Below are positions 9,204 through 18,706 of a stretch of 64,000 bases of DNA, piece by piece. A model generated the notes under the pieces. It did no database searches. It saw only the letters and a program-made list of their open reading frames with translations, and was not told the DNA's origin. The translations under genes were made by a program, and so were the position numbers. Every line of letters starts with the position of its first letter. Position 1 is the first letter of the stretch. Source of the DNA: Chitinophaga filiformis (GTDB taxonomy: Bacteria; Bacteroidota; Bacteroidia; Chitinophagales; Chitinophagaceae); NCBI RefSeq assembly GCF_900102545.1, contig NZ_FNBN01000010.1, positions 1-64,000 on the forward strand, written 5' to 3'.

Positions 9204-12200
9204 GGGTAGCCGTACGTAGAAGGTAGTCCCTACCGTTAGTTGGGTTTCAAACCAGATCTCTCCCCTCGCCTGTTCTACGATGTTCTTACACATAGCCAGA
9301 CCGAGGCCGGTACCGGAGTTTTTAGTTGTGAAATTTGGTACGAAGATCTTGGGTTGAATTTCCGGCGGAATACCTTCCCCATTGTCCTCTACACTTACTA
9401 CTACCCAGCCTTCTTCAAACTCTTCCATAGCAATGGTAACATGCCCTACCCTGCCTTCCGGTAACGCTTGTACTGCGTTCTGTAAGAGGTTGGTGAACAG
9501 GCGGTTCATCTGCGTTTTATCTGCAAAAATATAATACGCACGTCCGGGCGACGCGAAATGGATATTACAGTTCTCGTGGCTCTGGTACAGGTCCTTCAGT
9601 GAATGCAGCACTTCATTCAGCAACAATACTTCGCTATTGGCCTCATCTATGCGTGAAAAGGCGGAGAAGTCGGACGCTATATTCGCCAGGTGTTCGATCT
9701 GCTCTACCAGTGTATGCGCTACGTTATGGGAGAGCTGTTTTACATTTGGCGCATCATTGTCTATTGCACGCTGCAGGTATTGGATGCTCAGCTTCATGGG
9801 GGTGAGCGGGTTCTTGATCTCGTGTGCTACCTGACGGGCCATTTCCCTCCAGGCGCCTTCCCTTTCACTCTTTGCAAGCCTTGCAGCACTCACTTCCAGC
9901 TTGCGCACCATCTTGTTGTATTCTTTTACCAGCGCACCTATTTCATCATCCTTCTCCCACTCTATCTCGTCATTCTGTTGTCCCAGGCTTACGTGACGCA
10001 GTTTCTCAGTTACCAGGGAGAATGATTTGGTGATGGAATTAGTGATCAGCAAGGCCAGTAAACCGGCTATCAGGAATATGAAAGCATTAAAGTTGATCAG
10101 CGCTACCAGGAAATTGGAGATCTGTTGATTCAACTCCGTCTGGGTAGCAAAATAAGGAACATTCAGATAGGCGAAGATCTCCCCATTACTACGCAGTGGT
10201 GCATAGCCTGAAAGATATTTCATGGAGCCGATCTTTTCCTTCTGTATCCACTGGATCTTAGGCTCGCGGTACAATTGTACGAAAGCATCAGGATTGATCT
10301 TCTTCGACAAAAGTCCTTTTTCCGTGATCAGGGGCTGTGTGGTGACCTGCAGATTTCCATCCCTGTCGTAGATGTTAATATCCAATGCCCGCTCGTCTGC
10401 AATCTCCCCGATGGCAGATGTCAGGCTGGCCTGGAAAATAGGGTCGTACAGGTCTTCCAGGTCATCAAACATACGCTGATCTGCAAAAACCTTCTCCACG
10501 TCGTGGGATACTTCATTGATCGTGCGGCTGAGCCTTTCCTTATTCTCTCTTTCAGAGCGATCGATAAAGAACAGGATAGTAGTCAGCCCCAGTATGATAA
10601 AGGCAAATACGACGATGAAAATGATGGTGCCATATACCTTTTTACGGATGCTGATATTGATCAGCGCCTTGAGATTCCCGATACGCATCCTGGCTTTCAC
10701 CAGCAGGTCAAGTACCCTGTATACGGCGATGATGAGCAAAAAGAGACAGAACATGTAGGCGAAGAGCGTGATGAATTCCACGAAGCTCCTGTTCTCTTTC
10801 ACCACTATCACCACTTTATCTTTTGAGGCCTTGTAGATAAGCCGGGAGAACCCTTTTTCGGATTGTACTGTGATATCTTCTTTTGGAATATCTACTCCGT
10901 ATAATTTCACCGGAAATGCAAAGTCATTGTTATTACTCACCAGTTGCCCCTGGTCATAAATTGCATAAGAATAGGCGGTGGAGGATTCCTTCTCCGGGTC
11001 AAAGATCTCCCCGTCTACCAGCAACTCCGGATACAGGCGCTGTGTATTGATCACTGCCGGCGTCAGTTCATATATCAGGTAACCGGAAGGCATCCCGTTG
11101 TTATAGAAATCCTTACGGCCGATATAGCTGTAATCATTGAAGCTCCGCTCATTGTAATACAGCTCATTCCCGATCAGTTCTGAGCCCATCAACATTCGCC
11201 GGCTCAGGGCCGGGAATGTGGAAGTATCTCCGCCGTAAATAGGTTCGAAGTATTCGTTAAAGGCATAGAAGGTTACATTGAAGCGTCCCAGGTAGCCTTT
11301 GAAGTATTTTTGTTTCAGTTCATTCTCCAATGTGGACCTTGGCATGTTCCGTCCTGTACTGCTGGTGCTTTGCTGGAAGAACAGCTGCAACAGTTCGTCT
11401 TCTTCCATTTGCCGGGTCACATCTGTGAGCAGCATCTCCACATAAGGGTCTTTCTGCTTGGATAGTTCCACCGCCATACGTTCACGCAGGCTCAATTCTT
11501 TCTGATCATTGTAGTATACCAGTACCGCCGAAGTAGTGATGGTAAGCAGGAACAGCCAGAAGAGGAAAGGAACTGTAGCCAGGCTATTCTCAAAGCGGTA
11601 GGACAATACATCCAGTAACACTACGTAGATGATCAGCCAGATCACCATGGCTACGGAGTAGTATATCTCGGGATTCTGGAGGCGGAATGTGAGCCATACC
11701 ACACCTACCGCAGCGAGGAAAATATATTTCGTACGATGTCTGAAATTGGTCAGTTCATTCAGCAGGTAGTTGATGATCTGCGAGAAGAACAGGAAGCTGA
11801 ACGCAATAAAACCCAGGATCATAAAGCCGATGAGACTGTACTCGTTCAGACTGAAAGGATTGGCTACATCAAACGAGATCCTGGAATCGATCACAAGACT
11901 GCGGATCAGTTCAGACAGGAACTCTCCTACCACATACATAATGAAACTTGCGAGGATGATCACCAGGCGTTGTTGCCAGTGATTTTTCACTATGGGCGGT
12001 TTGATGGTTTTCACGTGTTCACGGAAGAAGAGCAGGAGCCAGAATCCGAGTAATACGTTTATTAACAGGTCGCCCAGGGAGCGGAATACTTCATCCTTGG
12101 CATAGATGAGCGGCGTAAAGATATTGAGCGCACGCAGGTTGAAAGGAAAAGGATAGAAATAACTCAGCGTACGGCAGCACAGGATGACGGCCAGCAGGAA

Positions 12201-12962
12201 GAAAAAGCCATACATGGGATTCTTCTGCCTGGCCAGCATAGCGGCAAACAGGTTGATGAAGATCAGTACGCAGATACATCCGAGCACCCGCAGGATAACA
12301 CTAAGCAGATTAGGCGGTCCGGCGTCGAGAGTACGATCATAGTACAGGTAGAACAGGATCAGGTCCTGACCGTTCAGTACGGGTATACCGGGTGGTTTGA
12401 GATGGACGGTATATTCGAGTCCCAGGGCTGGTTTATCGTAAAAATGGTCTACCAGGTAATTGTTGCTGATGCTGTATTCCATCATTACGGGTATCGCACC
12501 GACTATATACCGTTCGTGTCCGGGTTGCTTACCGGGCAGCTTTTTACAGATCACCTCGTAATAGCCGTTCTTCAGTTTCAGGAAGCGGATACCGGGAGTA
12601 AGCGGCTCCTGCCATTCTTCCGGCAGCACCAGGTTAGTGCTCCAGTATACCAGCCAGCGACTGGCGGTACTGCTGTCGTAGGCAAAGATGTAGAAGTCCT
12701 TTGTACTCAGCAGTTTTGCTTCCTGTTCATTCTGATCACGGGAAAAGAGGTGCTCGATCAGGGTAGTATCACTTGTCAGTTCCTGGAAATCCAGCTCGCG
12801 CTGCCAAAGGCTTTTCTCCAGGCTGCGTTTTACACCCTGGGGAGAAGAATAGTATGACCAGTAATTGCTGAAAAGGAATGAAAAAGTAAATAACCAGGCA
12901 GCAATGATCAAGAGATATCCATGGCGGATGAAAAAAAACCTTATTTCTTTGATGTCCAGCAA
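9189..12962 (-). CDS. Very large membrane histidine kinase (NtrY-like C-terminus)
   Basis: A 1257-residue inner-membrane sensor kinase. It has an N-terminal membrane anchor and a periplasmic segment, then a block of about eight to ten transmembrane helices (roughly 220-500). After this come a large extracytoplasmic region, a further membrane pair, a sensor segment, a HAMP-like linker, HisKA with MARQVAHEIKNPLTPMKL (H near 1047), and HATPase_c with the G-box SGTGLGLAM. The kinase core resembles NtrY/AtoS-type kinases. No response regulator gene is adjacent. The start is five bases after the mazG stop, so it is translated from the mazG transcript. The signal it senses is unknown. Confidence 0.88.
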   Translation of the reverse strand: MLDIKEIRFFFIRHGYLLIIAAWLFTFSFLFSNYWSYYSSPQGVKRSLEKSLWQRELDFQELTSDTTLIEHLFSRDQNEQEAKLLSTKDFYIFAYDSSTASRWLVYWSTNLVLPEEWQEPLTPGIRFLKLKNGYYEVICKKLPGKQPGHERYIVGAIPVMMEYSISNNYLVDHFYDKPALGLEYTVHLKPPGIPVLNGQDLILFYLYYDRTLDAGPPNLLSVILRVLGCICVLIFINLFAAMLARQKNPMYGFFFLLAVILCCRTLSYFYPFPFNLRALNIFTPLIYAKDEVFRSLGDLLINVLLGFWLLLFFREHVKTIKPPIVKNHWQQRLVIILASFIMYVVGEFLSELIRSLVIDSRISFDVANPFSLNEYSLIGFMILGFIAFSFLFFSQIINYLLNELTNFRHRTKYIFLAAVGVVWLTFRLQNPEIYYSVAMVIWLIIYVVLLDVLSYRFENSLATVPFLFWLFLLTITTSAVLVYYNDQKELSLRERMAVELSKQKDPYVEMLLTDVTRQMEEDELLQLFFQQSTSSTGRNMPRSTLENELKQKYFKGYLGRFNVTFYAFNEYFEPIYGGDTSTFPALSRRMLMGSELIGNELYYNERSFNDYSYIGRKDFYNNGMPSGYLIYELTPAVINTQRLYPELLVDGEIFDPEKESSTAYSYAIYDQGQLVSNNNDFAFPVKLYGVDIPKEDITVQSEKGFSRLIYKASKDKVVIVVKENRSFVEFITLFAYMFCLFLLIIAVYRVLDLLVKARMRIGNLKALINISIRKKVYGTIIFIVVFAFIILGLTTILFFIDRSERENKERLSRTINEVSHDVEKVFADQRMFDDLEDLYDPIFQASLTSAIGEIADERALDINIYDRDGNLQVTTQPLITEKGLLSKKINPDAFVQLYREPKIQWIQKEKIGSMKYLSGYAPLRSNGEIFAYLNVPYFATQTELNQQISNFLVALINFNAFIFLIAGLLALLITNSITKSFSLVTEKLRHVSLGQQNDEIEWEKDDEIGALVKEYNKMVRKLEVSAARLAKSEREGAWREMARQVAHEIKNPLTPMKLSIQYLQRAIDNDAPNVKQLSHNVAHTLVEQIEHLANIASDFSAFSRIDEANSEVLLLNEVLHSLKDLYQSHENCNIHFASPGRAYYIFADKTQMNRLFTNLLQNAVQALPEGRVGHVTIAMEEFEEGWVVVSVEDNGEGIPPEIQPKIFVPNFTTKNSGTGLGLAMCKNIVEQARGEIWFETQLTVGTTFYVRLPLEKV

Positions 12963-12967
12963 CTTCT

Positions 12968-13735
12968 TTATTTTTCTGATTTTTTCACTTCGTTCCAGAG
13001 TCCGTCCATTTCCGTCAATGACATTTCATCGAGCGTTTTACCCTGCGCTGTTGCCATTTGTTCCATTTGCTGGAAGCGACGTATAAACTTCTTATTGGTG
13101 CGTTCCAGGGCGTTTTCGGCGTCTACTTTCAGGAAGCGGGAGTAGTTTACCAGGGAGAACAAAACATCGCCAAATTCGTCCTCTATTTCGTTAGCATTGC
13201 CCTGTTGTACCACTTCATGCAGTTCCTCCATTTCTTCTCTGACCTTATCCCATACCTGTTCGATATTATCCCATTCAAAACCTACCTGTTTGGCTTTGGA
13301 CTGGAGGCGCATGGCTTTTACGAGGGCAGGCAGGGATACGGGTACACCGCTGAGTACGGAGGTCTTACCTTCCTTCAGTTTCAGCTTTTCCCAGTTCTGT
13401 TTGACCTCTTCTTCATTTTCCACCTTTACGTCGCCATAGATATGCGGGTGGCGGTAGATAAGTTTTTCACAGATGCCGTTAATGACATCATCTATCGTAA
13501 ACTGCTGCTGCTCTTTACCGATCTTTGCGTAGAATACGATATGCAGGAGCAGATCCCCCAATTCCTCTTTGATTGATTTCCAGTCCTGGTCAGTGATCGC
13601 ATCTGCCAGTTCGTAGAGTTCTTCTATGGTTTGCTGACGGAGTGTCTGGATAGTTTGTTTCCTGTCCCAGGGGCATTTTTCACGCAAATCATCCATGATT
13701 TCCAGCAGGCGATTGAAGGCCGAATTATTTTCCAT
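12968..13735 (-). CDS. mazG: Nucleoside triphosphate pyrophosphohydrolase MazG
   Basis: A 255-residue cytosolic all-alpha NTP pyrophosphohydrolase that hydrolyses (d)NTPs to monophosphates and cleans the nucleotide pool. Two tandem MazG domains are visible. The first contains CPWDRKQTIQTLRQQTIEE and EELGDLLLHIVFYAKI. The second contains EMEELHEV and EDEFGDVLFSLVNYSR, with the metal-binding EExxE/ExxD pattern. It is the first gene of a two-gene unit with the giant kinase (5-bp gap) and diverges from tex. Confidence 0.95.
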   Translation of the reverse strand: MENNSAFNRLLEIMDDLREKCPWDRKQTIQTLRQQTIEELYELADAITDQDWKSIKEELGDLLLHIVFYAKIGKEQQQFTIDDVINGICEKLIYRHPHIYGDVKVENEEEVKQNWEKLKLKEGKTSVLSGVPVSLPALVKAMRLQSKAKQVGFEWDNIEQVWDKVREEMEELHEVVQQGNANEIEDEFGDVLFSLVNYSRFLKVDAENALERTNKKFIRRFQQMEQMATAQGKTLDEMSLTEMDGLWNEVKKSEK

Positions 13736-13799
13736 CTGTCAAATATAAAGAATTCCCGCAGGGGGACGTCTGTATGGGATTTATGTTAATTTCTTTTTG

Positions 13800-13829
13800 T
13801 TGACAGAAAGGGCATTTTAGTTACATTTG
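13800..13829 (+). promoter_or_regulatory. Bacteroidota-type promoter of tex
   Basis: TTG at 13800-13802 and TACATTTG at 13822-13829 are separated by 19 bp, matching TTG/TAnnTTTG. The start codon follows 43 bp later. Confidence 0.7.
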
Positions 13830-13871
13830 CCGCCGGTTTTGGTTAACCGGAAAACTACTAATTTTTAATTC

Positions 13872-16142
13872 ATGAATAGCAAACACATTGCGCTAATTTC
13901 AGCAGAACTGAACATCTCAGCGCGACAAGCGGAGAACACCATGAATTTGCTGGCGGAAGGGTCCACCGTGCCATTCATCAGTCGCTACCGTAAGGAAGTG
14001 ACCGGTAGTCTGGACGAGGTACAGATCGGGAAGATCGAAGATCTCCAGAAACGCTACCAGGAAGTGGATGAACGCCGCGCATTCATTATCAAAACCATTA
14101 CAGACCAGGAGAAAATGACTCCCGAGCTGCTGGGCAAACTTGAAAACACCTGGGCACTTACAGAACTGGAAGACATTTACCTCCCATATAAACCAAAACG
14201 CAAGACCAGAGGTACGCAGGCGATCGAAAAAGGTCTGGAGCCTTTGGCCAAACTGATCTTCGAACAGCAGGAAAATGCGCCGCAAAGCGCTGCAGAGCAA
14301 TTCCTGAATGAGCAGGTGGCCTCCACAGAGGAAGCACTGAAAGGCGCCCGCGATATCATGGCAGAATGGATCAACGAAAATGCCGAGCTGCGTGATAAAC
14401 TGCGTAAACTCTTTACCCACACTGCCGTACTGACATCCAAAGTGATAGAAGGTAAGGAAGAAGAGGGTTCCAAATACAAAGACTACTTTGATTTCAGCGA
14501 AGAGATCAGTGCGATTCCTTCCCACAGGATACTGGCTATTCTGCGTGGTGAATCAGAAGGATTCCTGTATGCCACCATCAGCCCTGCTGAGGAAGATGCT
14601 ACTGAAATCATTAATAAACAGTTTGTGACCGGCAATAACGCCAGCAGTGAGCAGGTGAAAAAAGCGGGTGCAGACTCCTATAAACGCCTGCTCCGTCCAT
14701 CCCTGGAGAATGAATTCCGTGCCTTAGGAAAGGAAAGTGCAGACGCCGAGGCGATAGAAGTATTTGCAGAAAACCTGCGCCAGTTATTGCTGGCGGCGCC
14801 TTTGGGGCCTAAAGCGGTAATTGCTATTGACCCGGGTTACAGAACCGGTTGTAAAGTGGTAGCACTTGACGACCAGGGTAATATGCTGGACAACGACGTT
14901 ATTTATCCGCTGGAGAAAAACTACAAGAGAGACGATGCTGAAGCCCTGCTGAAAAGATGGGTGGAAAGATATGATACTGCCGCTATTGCCGTAGGTAATG
15001 GTACTGCAGGCCGTGAAACAGAGGAATTTGTGAAGAAGATCGACTTCGGTAAGAAAGTCAACGTTTTCATGGTAAATGAAAGCGGCGCTTCTGTATATTC
15101 TGCTTCTGAGGTAGCGAGAGAAGAATTCCCTGATTTCGATGTAACTGTACGTGGTGCGGTATCCATCGGCCGCAGGCTGATAGATCCGCTGGCAGAACTG
15201 GTGAAAATAGATCCAAAAGCGATCGGTGTGGGTCAGTACCAGCATGACGTAAACCAATCCAGTCTGAAACAGAGCCTGGACAGGGTGGTAGTAAGCTGCG
15301 TGAACAACGTAGGTGTAAACCTGAACACAGCATCCAAACACCTGCTGGCATATGTATCTGGTCTGGGTCCTTCCCTGGCGGAAAACATCGTGAAATACCG
15401 CAAGGAGAACGGTGCATTTAAGAACCGTTTACAGCTGAAGAAAGTGAGCCGTCTGGGTGACAAAGCGTTTGAACAGTGTGCAGGCTTCCTTCGTATTGAG
15501 AACGGCGATAACCCGCTGGATAACTCCGCAGTACACCCTGAGCGTTATTCCCTGATCGAAACCATGGCTGCGAAACAGCATTGTACCGTTCAGGACCTGA
15601 TGGCAAAAGAAGATCTCCGTAAGAAGATCAATCCAAAGGAATATGTAAGCGAAGAAGTAGGTTTACTGACCCTGGAAGACATCCTGAAAGAGTTGGATAA
15701 ACCAAGCCGTGACCCTCGTGACGAGATCGCTATCTTCGAATATGCAGAAGGCATCCGTACCATGGAAGACCTGAAGGTAGGCATGACTTTACCTGGGGTT
15801 GTTACCAACATCACCAACTTCGGCGCATTCGTGGATATTGGTGTAAAACAGGACGGTCTTGTACACATTTCTCATCTCAGCAACCGGTTTATCAGCAATC
15901 CTAATGAAGCCGTAAAACTGAATCAGAAGGTGACGGTGACAGTATTGGAAGTTGATCCTTCCCGCAAGCGTATTTCCCTGTCCATGAAGGACAATGAAGC
16001 ACCAGGCGCCGGTAACAGCGGTGGTGGTCAGCGGAAAGAAAGAAGGGATGGTGGTAGTGCCAAGCCTTCTAAACAGGGCGCACCTGCTCCGCTGAATGAT
16101 TTCCAGGCGAAGCTGGCAGAGCTGAAGAAGAAGTTCAACTAA
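13872..16142 (+). CDS. tex: Tex-family RNA-binding transcription accessory protein
   Basis: A 756-residue cytosolic nucleic-acid-binding protein of the Tex/Spt6-like family, thought to act in transcription and RNA stability. The N-terminal helical region contains the typical VPFISRYRKEVTGSLDE. An RNase H-like YqgF domain starts at AVIAIDPGYRTGCKVVALD. Helix-hairpin-helix elements follow (NTASKHLLAYVSGLGPSLA). A C-terminal S1 domain lies at about 645-715 (VGMTLPGVVTNITNFGAFVD), ahead of a Gly/Arg/Lys-rich tail. The length is normal. Confidence 0.96.
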   Translation: MNSKHIALISAELNISARQAENTMNLLAEGSTVPFISRYRKEVTGSLDEVQIGKIEDLQKRYQEVDERRAFIIKTITDQEKMTPELLGKLENTWALTELEDIYLPYKPKRKTRGTQAIEKGLEPLAKLIFEQQENAPQSAAEQFLNEQVASTEEALKGARDIMAEWINENAELRDKLRKLFTHTAVLTSKVIEGKEEEGSKYKDYFDFSEEISAIPSHRILAILRGESEGFLYATISPAEEDATEIINKQFVTGNNASSEQVKKAGADSYKRLLRPSLENEFRALGKESADAEAIEVFAENLRQLLLAAPLGPKAVIAIDPGYRTGCKVVALDDQGNMLDNDVIYPLEKNYKRDDAEALLKRWVERYDTAAIAVGNGTAGRETEEFVKKIDFGKKVNVFMVNESGASVYSASEVAREEFPDFDVTVRGAVSIGRRLIDPLAELVKIDPKAIGVGQYQHDVNQSSLKQSLDRVVVSCVNNVGVNLNTASKHLLAYVSGLGPSLAENIVKYRKENGAFKNRLQLKKVSRLGDKAFEQCAGFLRIENGDNPLDNSAVHPERYSLIETMAAKQHCTVQDLMAKEDLRKKINPKEYVSEEVGLLTLEDILKELDKPSRDPRDEIAIFEYAEGIRTMEDLKVGMTLPGVVTNITNFGAFVDIGVKQDGLVHISHLSNRFISNPNEAVKLNQKVTVTVLEVDPSRKRISLSMKDNEAPGAGNSGGGQRKERRDGGSAKPSKQGAPAPLNDFQAKLAELKKKFN

Positions 16143-16156
16143 GAAATAACGAATAA

Positions 16157-16193
16157 AAAAAGCGGCCGTATCAATGTGATGCGGCCGCTTTTT
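16157..16193. terminator. Bidirectional terminator after tex
   Basis: A 12-bp stem AAAAAGCGGCCG (16157-16168) / CGGCCGCTTTTT (16182-16193) is flanked by A and T runs, so it can terminate in both directions. It lies between convergent tex and the lipoprotein gene. Confidence 0.9.
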
Positions 16194-16244
16194 ATTTGTT
16201 ATCCACCAGGGGGCGGAACTGTTATCAGAAGACTTCTCTCCTCA

Positions 16245-16763
16245 TTAATTCAATGAAGGGAACTTCAGTTTCCAGCGTAATAATTTCTCAGGAAAAGCGG
16301 AGTCATTTCTTTCGCTGAACATCTTCACAGTGCCATTCACGGCGATGCCTATGTAAATGACGTCTCTGCGCATATCGATGGCCAGCGCAGCTTCATCGCC
16401 TCCGCAATAGTGCTTCCGGCATCCCTGGTTGTACAGGATATCGTTCTCCAGTTCTACGGGAGGGGTCACGTCAAAGCGTTCTGCAAAAGCAGGGCTTTCT
16501 GCAGCCAGTAAGGCTTCAATACGCGACTTCAGCGGCTCTTTCTCCAACATACCTGTTTCTGCTACGTACCGGCCTTCAAACTGTTCAAAAGCTTGCCAGG
16601 AAGCTATCTGAGTGGGTTCAATAGTGTCTGCTACAGTCATCATCGTATCAGTTGTGGGTGGAGGCGCAGCTCCTTTTTCTTTGTTACTTACAGGCTGCTC
16701 TTTACATCCTAAAATACAGGCAGCTACTACATACAATGCTGCCAGGCGTTTGTTCATGGTCAT
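16245..16763 (-). CDS. Putative lipoprotein, unknown function
   Basis: A 172-residue protein with a charged N-terminus, a hydrophobic core and a likely lipobox ending ILGC at residue 20, so it is probably lipid-anchored after export. A Pro/Thr-rich linker with KGAAPPPTTDT follows. A domain of about 110 residues contains two cysteines in NQGCRKHYCGGDEA and predicted beta strands near IDMRRDVIYIGIAV. I do not recognise the family. ATGs at 16763 and 16757 are both possible starts. Confidence 0.7.
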   Translation of the reverse strand: MTMNKRLAALYVVAACILGCKEQPVSNKEKGAAPPPTTDTMMTVADTIEPTQIASWQAFEQFEGRYVAETGMLEKEPLKSRIEALLAAESPAFAERFDVTPPVELENDILYNQGCRKHYCGGDEAALAIDMRRDVIYIGIAVNGTVKMFSERNDSAFPEKLLRWKLKFPSLN

Positions 16764-16838
16764 GGTCTCTATTACGTATTGCTAATTGTGTATTACGGGA
16801 ATATATCGTGAGCATGATCCTGTCCGCAATACACAATG

Positions 16839-17618
16839 TTATTTTCCTTTAAATACAGGTGTTCTTTTATCAACAAAAGCCTGCATGCCTTCTTTCTGAT
16901 CTTCGGAAGCAAACAGGAGATAAAAGTTTTTACGTTCAAAATGTAGTCCCTCTTCCAGGGAACTGTCGAATGCTTTCAGAACGGATTCTTTGGCCATTTT
17001 CACTGCCAGCGGACTAAGTGCAGCTACTTCTGAGGCCAGTTGGATGGCTTCTTTCAGGAAAAGTTCCACCGGTACTACCCGGTTGATAAGGCCTGCCCGC
17101 AGTGCTTCTTCTGCGCTGATAAAACGACCTGTCAATACCATTTCCATAGCGAGCGCCTTACCTACTGCACGGGTAAGACGTTGTGTACCGCCGGCGCCTG
17201 GCATGACACCTATCTTTATTTCAGGTTGTCCGAAGCGCGCTGTTTCACTGGCTACGATCATATCGCAAAGCATAACCAGCTCACATCCCCCACCCAGCGC
17301 GAAACCGCTTACTGCCGCTATCAACGGCTTCTTAGTTTTTTTTATTGTGTCCCAGGTGCTGAACTGGTCTATGTTATACATATCCATTGCAGTTTTACCT
17401 GCCATCTGTTTGATGTCTGCACCTGCGGCAAATGCTTTCTCATTGCCGCTTATAATAATAACCCGTACGTTGTCGTCCGCGTCCAATGCTTTCAATGCGT
17501 CCCTGAGTTCTGCCATCAGTTCAAGGTTCAGTGCATTCAGTTCTTTGGGGCGGTTTAACTGGATATGAGCCACATAAGGGGCTACCTGCTGGTGTATGAT
17601 AATAAACTGTGCTTGCAT
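16839..17618 (-). CDS. Enoyl-CoA hydratase/isomerase family protein
   Basis: A 259-residue cytosolic crotonase-fold enzyme, probably hydrating trans-2-enoyl-CoA in fatty acid oxidation. The oxyanion-hole segments AFAAGADIKQM and GFALGGGCELVMLCD are present. So is GVMPGAGGTQRLTRAVG, with the catalytic Glu region EIKIG just before it. The length is standard. It starts 8 bp after the DUF3667 stop and is probably co-transcribed with it. Exact chain-length preference cannot be read from sequence. Confidence 0.92.
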   Translation of the reverse strand: MQAQFIIIHQQVAPYVAHIQLNRPKELNALNLELMAELRDALKALDADDNVRVIIISGNEKAFAAGADIKQMAGKTAMDMYNIDQFSTWDTIKKTKKPLIAAVSGFALGGGCELVMLCDMIVASETARFGQPEIKIGVMPGAGGTQRLTRAVGKALAMEMVLTGRFISAEEALRAGLINRVVPVELFLKEAIQLASEVAALSPLAVKMAKESVLKAFDSSLEEGLHFERKNFYLLFASEDQKEGMQAFVDKRTPVFKGK

Positions 17619-17626
17619 TCCCTAAG

Positions 17627-18616
17627 TTACGCAATTAATACTGTCATCGTAAGGACAAAACAGATAAATACAATCAACAGTGTAAACAGGTATGCCAATG
17701 TTACCAAAGCTCCTTTCAGTAAAGATTTTCCCCACGACTGCCCATAGGTATTCCTGAGCGCTATGACGAGGTATGCAAATATGACGAGAAGGCCCCAGCT
17801 GGTAAATATCTCTGTATGAAAGAGTGCATCCAGTGCTGTACATACCAGGAAAAACAAGAAGAAAAATACATGGATATGTACGGAGAAGATCGCATGATCT
17901 GCATAGAACCATTTTTTCTTGTCGTACATCCATCTCAGATACAGCGCAAAAAGCGGCAACAGCACAAACACCATTTTGGGATAGTTGTGTTGGAACAGCT
18001 CTTCCTGGGCATGATTCTTCTCTTCCTTAGTTTTGCCCTCCCCATCCCTGTTGGCACTAAAATAATACCGGGCCATTTTACGTTGAATATTGTTGTCACG
18101 GTATTCTTCAGGCAGTGTTTCCTGCAGGGAATCGTACTGTTCTTTAGAATCAATAGCGTTCAGCCTTCTGAACCAGTCTCCTGTAGAGAGGTTGCCCCTC
18201 TTGATGGAATCCGGCAGGCTTGCGAAAAGCTCCTTATTCTGCCGGCGGGCAGTTTCAACCTGCTCTTTGGTATCTTTATCGAGTGACTCGTCGTTACTGT
18301 GAGCCGTCAATGTAAAATACAGGAGGAAAAAGACGAAGGAGGAAAAAATATAAAGCTTGATGGGGTGTACAAATTTCACCCGTTTACCGGCCGTATATTC
18401 TTTGGTAATAAAGCCCGGTTTGGTGAATAAATATTTGAATGTCAGCAGTGTTTTTGAGTCATAGTGTAACAGATCGGCGGCGAATTCCTTTACCAGGTGG
18501 CCAAAAGTTTCATGGGGAACAATGTTTTCCTGTCCGCAGTTTGTACAATATCTGCCCGGAACATCCGTTCCACAGTTGAGGCAGTTCGTTTCTTTCCTTA
18601 GAGGTTGTGTTTTCAA
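17627..18616 (-). CDS. DUF3667 zinc-ribbon membrane protein
   Basis: A 329-residue protein with an N-terminal zinc ribbon (CLNCGTDVPGRYCTNCGQ, residues 14-31), a soluble middle region, and five or so membrane helices (about 90-110 and 210-325). The DUF3667 family is common in Bacteroidota and has no known function. It leads a two-gene unit with the enoyl-CoA hydratase and diverges from the secreted YD-like protein. A TATATTTA-like element on the minus strand near 18636-18643 may be its -7 box. Confidence 0.85.
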   Translation of the reverse strand: MKTQPLRKETNCLNCGTDVPGRYCTNCGQENIVPHETFGHLVKEFAADLLHYDSKTLLTFKYLFTKPGFITKEYTAGKRVKFVHPIKLYIFSSFVFFLLYFTLTAHSNDESLDKDTKEQVETARRQNKELFASLPDSIKRGNLSTGDWFRRLNAIDSKEQYDSLQETLPEEYRDNNIQRKMARYYFSANRDGEGKTKEEKNHAQEELFQHNYPKMVFVLLPLFALYLRWMYDKKKWFYADHAIFSVHIHVFFFLFFLVCTALDALFHTEIFTSWGLLVIFAYLVIALRNTYGQSWGKSLLKGALVTLAYLFTLLIVFICFVLTMTVLIA

Positions 18617-18690
18617 GTATCTATAGGTTATAGAAGGTAAATATAAAAATTATCTTTACAGAAATGAACTGCCGAATGTTCCTGAATCAT

Positions 18691-18698
18691 TATTTTTG
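18691..18698 (+). promoter_or_regulatory. Probable -7 element
   Basis: TATTTTTG matches TAnnTTTG and lies 8 bp before the ATG at 18707, implying a very short leader. No clear -33 TTG is visible at ideal spacing, so confidence is limited. Confidence 0.4.
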
Positions 18699-18706
18699 TA
18701 GCTAAT

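Noticed and set aside
10275..10826. 183-codon plus-strand frame
   Set aside because: It is the antisense shadow of the giant histidine kinase gene.
14784..15341. 185-codon minus-strand frame
   Set aside because: It is the shadow of tex, and codon pattern and motifs belong to the plus strand.
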